A DNA stretch of 36,882 nt from Candidatus Zhuqueibacterota bacterium (GTDB lineage Bacteria; Zhuqueibacterota; Zhuqueibacteria; Residuimicrobiales; Oceaniaggregativiventaceae). The stretch spans positions 1-36,882 of the forward strand of contig WJME01000326.1 of assembly GCA_014728115.1 (NCBI GenBank), read 5' to 3'. The notes beneath the pieces are model-generated. The model searched no databases, was not told the DNA's origin, and saw nothing but the letters and a program-made list of their open reading frames with translations. Numbering within the stretch: position 1 is the first letter of the stretch; every line of letters starts with the position of its first letter. Of this stretch, positions 32,590 to 36,882 are shown piece after piece. The position numbers and the translations under genes are program-made.

Positions 32590-33549
32590 CTAATAGTCCT
32601 GTATCAACTCTAAAAATTCTTCCTGCGACAATTCCTCACTTTTTTTGGCAAACTCGATAGCGTCTTGCATTTCTTTATGAATGCCGGACTCTATATCGGC
32701 TATATCCTGTTCAGTAACTCCCACAGTCTCCAGGAGATAGGTTTTACATCTCTTGACAGGATCGATAGAGAGAAAATAATCCAGTTTTTCCCTGGGCATA
32801 TAGGTTCCGGGATCATTGACATGATGGCCGCCATGCCGGTACGTGAGCATTTCGATCAGTACCGGTCCTTTGCCTTGTCGGCATTTTTTCGCAGATTGTT
32901 TTATTTTCTCAAAGACTTTAAACACATCATTGCCATCGATGCGCATACTGTCGATACCCAGGGCCTGGCCGCGCTTGTACAGTTCAGGCTGGCGGGTCGA
33001 TTCAGAGATGGGAGTGGACACGGCATATTGATTGTTTTCAAGAACCAAAATCATGGGCAGATTCCAAATAGCGGCCAGATTCAGAGATTCTGCAAAGACG
33101 CCGTTATTGGATCCTCCGTCCGAGGTAAAGACTGCGGTGACTCTGTGATTCTGTATCAGGGAGGATGCCAGGGCTGCCCCGACTCCCAGAGGTACATTGG
33201 CACCGACGATGGCATTGGCCCCCAGATTGCCTTTTGACAGGTCAGCGATATGCATAGATCCACCCAGACCAAAGCAATATCCTGTTTTCTTTCCCAACAG
33301 CTCTGCGACCATATATTTCAATTCAGCGCCTTTGGCAATGCAGTGGCCATGTCCCCGGTGTGTACTGGTGATATAGTCCGATGGCTCCAGAGCGGCACAA
33401 GTCCCGACTGCGATCGCTTCTTCGCCGAGATAGGGATGAAAATACCCTCTGATCAATCCCTGGCGGTAGAGTTTGATGCACTCTGTTTCAAAATGCCGGA
33501 TGCGGTACAGCTGGATATACAGACTGTTGACGAATTCTTGTTCATACAT
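32590..33549 (-). CDS. 2-oxoacid dehydrogenase E1 alpha subunit (AcoA/PdhA-like)
   Basis: The 319-residue protein starts at ATG 33549 with GGAGAG upstream. It shows 'LYRIRHFETECIKLYRQGLIRGYFHPYLGEEAIAVGTCAAL', 'DYITSTHRGHGHCIAKGAELKYMVAELLGKKTGYCFGLGGSMHIAD', and the thiamine-diphosphate/Mg region 'VTAVFTSDGGSNNGVFAESLNLAAIWNLPMILVLENNQYAVSTP', with the metal Asp present in a shortened 'SDGGSNN' form of the usual 'GDGAANQG' motif. 'YRHGGHHVNDPGTYMPREKLDYF' matches the phosphorylation-loop region. It decarboxylates a 2-oxoacid on ThDP and passes the acyl group to E2. It is the first enzyme gene of the operon; the GntR regulator ends 61 bp before it on the same strand. Confidence 0.93.
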   Translation of the reverse strand: MYEQEFVNSLYIQLYRIRHFETECIKLYRQGLIRGYFHPYLGEEAIAVGTCAALEPSDYITSTHRGHGHCIAKGAELKYMVAELLGKKTGYCFGLGGSMHIADLSKGNLGANAIVGANVPLGVGAALASSLIQNHRVTAVFTSDGGSNNGVFAESLNLAAIWNLPMILVLENNQYAVSTPISESTRQPELYKRGQALGIDSMRIDGNDVFKVFEKIKQSAKKCRQGKGPVLIEMLTYRHGGHHVNDPGTYMPREKLDYFLSIDPVKRCKTYLLETVGVTEQDIADIESGIHKEMQDAIEFAKKSEELSQEEFLELIQDY

Positions 33550-33610
33550 AACGGGCTCTCCGCTGGTCTCAAACTTTTAACGTTGACGCACTAACAAATG
33601 ATAAAAAAAA

Positions 33611-34336
33611 TCATGTCGCACGAACTGAAAAACTGTACCGGTCTCCCCGATAGATGGAGCGTTCCATCTCGAGAATGATCTCGCGACCAGTAAAAGTCAC
33701 TCCGCTGACCAAAAAAGCAGGGATTCGTTTGTCCACGCCGAATAACCGGTCGGTCTCTTCATCTTTAATAATAATTGTGGAAATCATTTGATTGACTTCT
33801 GTGAGACGGTGGTGATACAAGTCTTGATAGTAATCATACAATGGTTTTTCCAAATCCTTTTTGTTGATATCAGGACATAAAAAAAGTGAAATATATCGTA
33901 CTTCAAGCATCATGGGCACATTATCTGCAAAACGCAACCGTTTGATTCGATAGATCGGTGAAGCAAGAGTGTAATTACGCCCGTTGATGGTATCGGTATA
34001 GTCTTCTTCCAATATACTGGCATCCAACAGTTTGGTGGAAGGCTTGTAACCTGCTTCGATCATATTCTTGGTAAAGCCTAAAATCCGCGTGACAGAACGA
34101 TCGACATTGCGGGTTTTGACAAAAGTCCCCTTGCCTTTGATCCGCGTTGCCCAGCCGGCATTTTCGATCTCATTCAAAATCTTGCGGGCAGTAGTGTTGC
34201 TGACATTATAGGTATTGATGATCTCATTTTCCGAGGGTACTTTCATGCCTGGCAACAGTTCACCACTCTGAATTTTGGCAATAATCTCGCGACTGATTTT
34301 ATAATATTTTGGTAAAAACCGATCGTGTTCATCCAT
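33611..34336 (-). CDS. GntR-family (UTRA/HutC-like) transcriptional regulator
   Basis: The 241-residue protein has a GntR winged helix (about 10-75, 'PKYYKISREIIAKIQSGELLPGMKVPSENEIINTYNVSNTTARKILNEIENAGWATRIKGKGTFV') followed by a UTRA ligand domain (about 92-236, 'RILGFTKNMIEAGYKPSTKLLDASI', 'PIYRIKRLRFADNVPMMLEVRYISLFLCP', 'IILEMERSIYRGDRYSFSV'). Such regulators usually repress sugar-catabolism operons and release DNA on binding the substrate or a phosphorylated intermediate. AGGAAAG precedes the ATG. It is transcribed in the same direction as the E1/E2/aldolase operon, 61 bp upstream of its first gene, and a perfect 15-bp palindrome lies just upstream of its own start. I infer that it controls itself and the whole operon. 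Confidence 0.92.
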   Translation of the reverse strand: MDEHDRFLPKYYKISREIIAKIQSGELLPGMKVPSENEIINTYNVSNTTARKILNEIENAGWATRIKGKGTFVKTRNVDRSVTRILGFTKNMIEAGYKPSTKLLDASILEEDYTDTINGRNYTLASPIYRIKRLRFADNVPMMLEVRYISLFLCPDINKKDLEKPLYDYYQDLYHHRLTEVNQMISTIIIKDEETDRLFGVDKRIPAFLVSGVTFTGREIILEMERSIYRGDRYSFSVRAT

Positions 34337-34351
34337 CAGCTTGCTTTCCTT

Positions 34352-34366
34352 TTACATTGAATGTAA
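34352..34366. promoter_or_regulatory. Candidate GntR operator, perfect 15-bp palindrome
   Basis: TTACATT, centre G, AATGTAA: a perfect 7-bp inverted repeat with a 1-bp centre, 16 bp before the GntR start codon and partly next to its AGGAAAG ribosome site. GntR-family operators are often short palindromes of this size, so auto-repression and control of the downstream operon are likely. A second copy was not noticed in the window. Confidence 0.6.
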
Positions 34367-34437
34367 TGGGTATATGGGGCACTCTACCCGCAAGGCCATA
34401 TACGGTTTTTATGGCTTGTCTGTTCCCAGTACATCGC

Positions 34438-34480
34438 TACCAAACCCTTGGTGACCATAAAGGAGGAATGATACCAAGGT
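34438..34480. repeat. Small cluster of inverted repeats downstream of FG-GAP gene
   Basis: CCTTGGT (34446-34452) and ACCAAGG (34473-34479) are perfect 7-bp inverted arms 20 bp apart, and ACCAA/TTGGT also pair at short range. They lie between the FG-GAP gene stop and the GntR start on the minus strand, where a transcript end is expected, but no U-tract follows on the minus strand. Weak candidate terminator or leader structure. Confidence 0.3.
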
Positions 34481-34522
34481 TTTCTAAAATAAACAACAGA
34501 CTGATCAATGCCATTTGCCTGG

Positions 34523-35749
34523 CTATCGCGCCAAATTTTCAAACACCCAGACCTTGGGATTATACCATCCCACAGAAATCAAATCCAGATCGCCATCGCG
34601 GTCCAGATCTACAGCCACGGTACCGTCATGATGATCGATGACGTCTTTGGCATCTTTGTCGATCACCACCTTGGACCAGGTACGGCCACGATCGAAATTC
34701 TGAAAGATCACCACCCGGTTATGGGTTTCACCACGGTGTTCTCCGATGACGATATCAGGATCGCCATCACGGTCAAAATCCCGGGTATCCATGCTGAATC
34801 CCTGTCCCTCGATGGTGCCGACGCTGTGCCGGATCCAGGGCTGCGTCGGATCTTCCGGAGCCCGATACCAGAGCAGATGCGTGCCCAACTCCGGACTCAC
34901 CACCGCATCCAGCCGGCCATCGCCATCGATATCAGCCAGATCATTGCGGTCCGGTTCCAGATCGCTATCCAGATCAGCGGTTTCACCCAGCACATGCGTG
35001 ATCCATTGGCCATCCCGGTTTTCCAGCCAGATCGTGCCCAGCAGCATGTCCAGATCGCCATCCCGGTCGATATCACCGGCACTGATATCCTCTTTCATGC
35101 TCGTCTCGGTGACCAGATCGATTTTCCACTGCTCTGTCTTGGGATTGTCCGGGACGCGGATGATATAGGTTCCCTTGCCGCCTTTGTGCCATCCCAGGGC
35201 GATTCCATAGCCATCTGCCAGCCGGATCATAGCGCTACCCTGCAGGAAATCACCGGATTCACAGCTGTCAATATTGCTGTGGATGGTAAACTTGCCTTTG
35301 CCATCATTTTCAGCCCATACAAATTGCCGATTGGTCTCAGCTCCAACGCCTTTTGTGCCGATGACATCCGGATCTCCATCCCGGTCAAAATCAAAGACCT
35401 CGTTCATGTTGCGTAATGGCTCACCGACAAGATGTTGTTTCCAGACGCCATCCAACGATCCCGGATTTTTCCACCACCATCCGCCGGCTACGATATCGAT
35501 GGCGCCATCGCCATCCAGGTCGCCGGGTTTGATATACATGGAACGCTGTGGCAAATCTGCAATGTGATAGCGTTGCCATTTATCGATTGCCATCACCCGG
35601 CTGGCGGTTTGCTGCTGACCGCAGTTAGGTACCACCAGATCGCCATTACTGACACTGAAATAGCACCAACTGCCGTCCGCTGCCAGGAGAAAAATGGGCT
35701 GCATAATCGATAAAAACAAAAAAATCAATATTTGCTTTTTTGAATTCAT
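34523..35749 (-). CDS. Secreted FG-GAP/VCBS repeat protein
   Basis: I start at ATG 35749 (GAGGA upstream; a signal peptide begins at once, 'ILIFLFLSIMQPIFLLA'), since the frame stays open a further 121 codons upstream but that part is shadow sequence. The 408-residue product has about six FG-GAP-type calcium loops: 'GDLDGDGAIDIVAGG', 'DFDRDGDPDVIG', 'DIDRDGDLDMLLG', 'DIDGDGRLDAVV', 'DFDRDGDPDIVIG' and 'DLDRDGDLDLISVG'. These make seven- or eight-bladed propellers that bind calcium. No T9SS domain is present at the C-terminus, unlike the other secreted proteins here. It follows another FG-GAP gene by 175 bp. Family members occur in polysaccharide degraders, but no enzymatic role is recognised. 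Confidence 0.85.
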   Translation of the reverse strand: MNSKKQILIFLFLSIMQPIFLLAADGSWCYFSVSNGDLVVPNCGQQQTASRVMAIDKWQRYHIADLPQRSMYIKPGDLDGDGAIDIVAGGWWWKNPGSLDGVWKQHLVGEPLRNMNEVFDFDRDGDPDVIGTKGVGAETNRQFVWAENDGKGKFTIHSNIDSCESGDFLQGSAMIRLADGYGIALGWHKGGKGTYIIRVPDNPKTEQWKIDLVTETSMKEDISAGDIDRDGDLDMLLGTIWLENRDGQWITHVLGETADLDSDLEPDRNDLADIDGDGRLDAVVSPELGTHLLWYRAPEDPTQPWIRHSVGTIEGQGFSMDTRDFDRDGDPDIVIGEHRGETHNRVVIFQNFDRGRTWSKVVIDKDAKDVIDHHDGTVAVDLDRDGDLDLISVGWYNPKVWVFENLAR

Positions 35750-35763
35750 CTTGTCCTCTTTGT

Positions 35764-35796
35764 TTACTCTGTGATTCTCTGTGCCCTCGGTGGTTT
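35764..35796. repeat. Short intergenic imperfect tandem repeat (CACAGAG type)
   Basis: On the minus strand the sequence reads ACCACCGAGGGCACAGAG then AATCACAGAGTAAA, an imperfect 9-base periodicity with CACAGAG recurring. I have seen this kind of intergenic repeat in many FCB and planctomycete genomes. It occupies the 5' leader of the FG-GAP gene at 34523-35749. Its origin and function are unknown. Confidence 0.45.
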
Positions 35797-35924
35797 GTCT
35801 TTGAAAGGATCCATCCTGCCAGAATAGTGTTGTCCATAGATCATGGCAAATTACAAACACTTTTTTATCAACTGACCGCACAACAATTGAAACAGCATTA
35901 ATAACCTGTGCAATGCACCAGATT

Positions 35925-36882
35925 CTATTCCTGCAACCACAGATCCAACCTGGGCGCCTGCCAGGTATAAGGCTTGCCGAGAATATCCCAGTCGCCGTCG
36001 CCATCGAGATCCGCCATCTTGGACTCATGATTGGCATAACCGGACAAGATTTCCTTGACCTCGAAATTGCCCTTGCCATCACCCAGCAGAATCCAGACTT
36101 TACTGTCGTCATTGTTGCCCAAATTCATTTCGGCATTGAAAATATCGAGATGACCGTCGTCATTGAAATCCAGAATTTTCACGGAATGACCATCCTGCAC
36201 CGAGTCGATCAGGGTCGTTTTGTGCCACTGTTCGTCTTGCCATTGATAGAGATTCAGAGGCGCCAGGCCATCCCCGACCACCAGCACGACTTCGGGCCGG
36301 CCACCAGGAACGAGTTGCCCGGCAGCAGAACGGGAAAAGGCATAGTGTTCATCGACCACATGAACGGAAAATTCATTGTTACCCTCATGCCGGAACCATC
36401 TGCCGGCGCCGACGATATCGAGCACCCCATCGTCATCGATATCGGCTTTGGCCAGGCCCTCGTGTTCGTTGACCCCTTTCCAGCGGGGATAGGTGCCATA
36501 TTGCGCGGGTTCGGATTCGTTACTGTAGGTATAGATGGTAATGAACTGCCAGGGTTCATCAGTATGCGGATTCTCCGGGATAAGCGCAAGAAAGAGCGTC
36601 AGGGCATTTTGGTTCCAGAACACCAGCTCGGCCTTACCATCGCCGTTAAAATCGCCAAAGATCTGATCATGGTGTTTGTTTTCGCCATCCGGCTTGATGG
36701 TGCGCCGGGTCCATGGGATTTGCGGATCGAGATCAGGATAGGGGTTCTCCCACCACCACACCTGATTGCTGCCACCATCGCCACCAAAGACGACATCGAG
36801 ATCACCGTCGCCATCGATATCATGCACTGCGCTTCCGGCTTCGATCCGCAGGGGCTCATCCTCGACGATATATCGCTGCCAT
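35925..36882 (-). CDS. FG-GAP/VCBS repeat protein, 5' end beyond the window
   Basis: The frame is open from the stop at 35925 to the window edge; the GTG at 36827 is internal, because upstream codons continue an open reading ('YIVEDEPLRIEAGSAVHDIDGDGD'). The visible 319 residues contain about five calcium-loop repeats: 'DIDGDGDLDVVFGG', 'DFNGDGKAELVF', 'DIDDDGVLDIVGAG', 'DFNDDGHLDIFNAE' and 'DLDGDGDWDILG', and finish 'APRLDLWLQE' with no sorting domain. Export is implied by the fold and by the paralogue downstream, but the signal peptide is not visible. It is 175 bp upstream of that paralogue and probably in the same transcript. Confidence 0.85.
   Translation of the reverse strand, partial: WQRYIVEDEPLRIEAGSAVHDIDGDGDLDVVFGGDGGSNQVWWWENPYPDLDPQIPWTRRTIKPDGENKHHDQIFGDFNGDGKAELVFWNQNALTLFLALIPENPHTDEPWQFITIYTYSNESEPAQYGTYPRWKGVNEHEGLAKADIDDDGVLDIVGAGRWFRHEGNNEFSVHVVDEHYAFSRSAAGQLVPGGRPEVVLVVGDGLAPLNLYQWQDEQWHKTTLIDSVQDGHSVKILDFNDDGHLDIFNAEMNLGNNDDSKVWILLGDGKGNFEVKEILSGYANHESKMADLDGDGDWDILGKPYTWQAPRLDLWLQE

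Noticed and set aside
34461..34641. Plus-strand short frame with AAGGAGG followed by ATG
   Set aside because: The ribosome-like site is good, but the product runs antisense into the FG-GAP gene and shows no conserved feature. Most likely chance, partly explained by the inverted repeats there.
34508..35416. Plus-strand frame of 302 codons with repetitive composition
   Set aside because: It is the reverse-strand shadow of the FG-GAP calcium-loop repeats; the apparent repeats come from the real gene.
35750..36112. N-terminal extension of the FG-GAP protein upstream of 35749
   Set aside because: The extension overlaps the other FG-GAP gene in another frame and precedes a clear signal peptide with its own ribosome site, so it is read-through shadow.

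Overview
The window looks like a chromosomal carbohydrate-utilisation region from a Gram-negative bacterium of the FCB superphylum, most likely an uncultured lineage such as candidate phylum KSB1, Calditrichota or a relative. Several secreted proteins end in a 'NYPNPFNP' C-terminal domain of the Por/type IX secretion (T9SS) class. There is a PorV/PorQ-like outer-membrane protein, a SusC-like TonB-dependent receptor with an N-terminal carboxypeptidase-regulatory-like domain, and Tat-exported enzymes. The phylum assignment is inference; no rRNA or tRNA gene was seen. Nearly all genes lie on the minus strand.

Region A (about 34-12260, minus strand) is a polysaccharide-utilisation block. In transcription order it holds a lipoprotein glycosidase-like TIM barrel, a duplicated carbohydrate-binding-like protein with a T9SS domain, then a tight five-gene run: TonB receptor, secreted fibronectin-III protein, PorV/PorQ-like protein, pectate lyase and a second TIM-barrel glycosidase-like protein. 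Divergent from it (12509-13765, plus strand) is a membrane-anchored regulator with an N-terminal winged-helix-like domain. A perfect 8-bp inverted repeat lies in the shared upstream region.

Region B (13766-20700) holds two small genes that converge on a bidirectional terminator (14700-14736), then a minus-strand set of a neutral-ceramidase-like hydrolase, a Tat-exported Gfo/Idh/MocA oxidoreductase and a Tat-exported formylglycine-type sulfatase. Two palindromic repeats lie between the last two. A decayed plus-strand gene (FTP propeptide fused by deletion to a TolB-like propeller remnant) follows.

Region C (20700-34336, minus strand) is a long catabolic operon headed by a GntR/UTRA repressor with a 15-bp palindrome upstream of it. 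Downstream come E1 alpha and E1 beta of a 2-oxoacid dehydrogenase, a class II aldolase, the E2 acyltransferase, a CbbY-like HAD phosphatase, a fructose-6-phosphate aldolase/transaldolase-like protein, a PfkB sugar kinase, a secreted T9SS protein, two xylose-isomerase-like TIM barrels, a Gfo/Idh/MocA dehydrogenase and an MFS transporter. The gene set suggests import of a sugar, oxidation or isomerisation, phosphorylation, aldol cleavage and conversion of pyruvate or a related 2-oxoacid to an acyl-CoA. No E3 subunit is present. The substrate cannot be read from the sequence.

Region D (34523-36882) holds two secreted FG-GAP/VCBS calcium-loop repeat proteins, the second cut by the window edge.

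My reading is that A and B degrade an extracellular, possibly pectic and/or sulfated, polysaccharide, and that C uses the released monosaccharide. The most unusual parts are the aldolase-interleaved dehydrogenase operon C with its divergent transaldolase, and the transmembrane regulator with its candidate operator.
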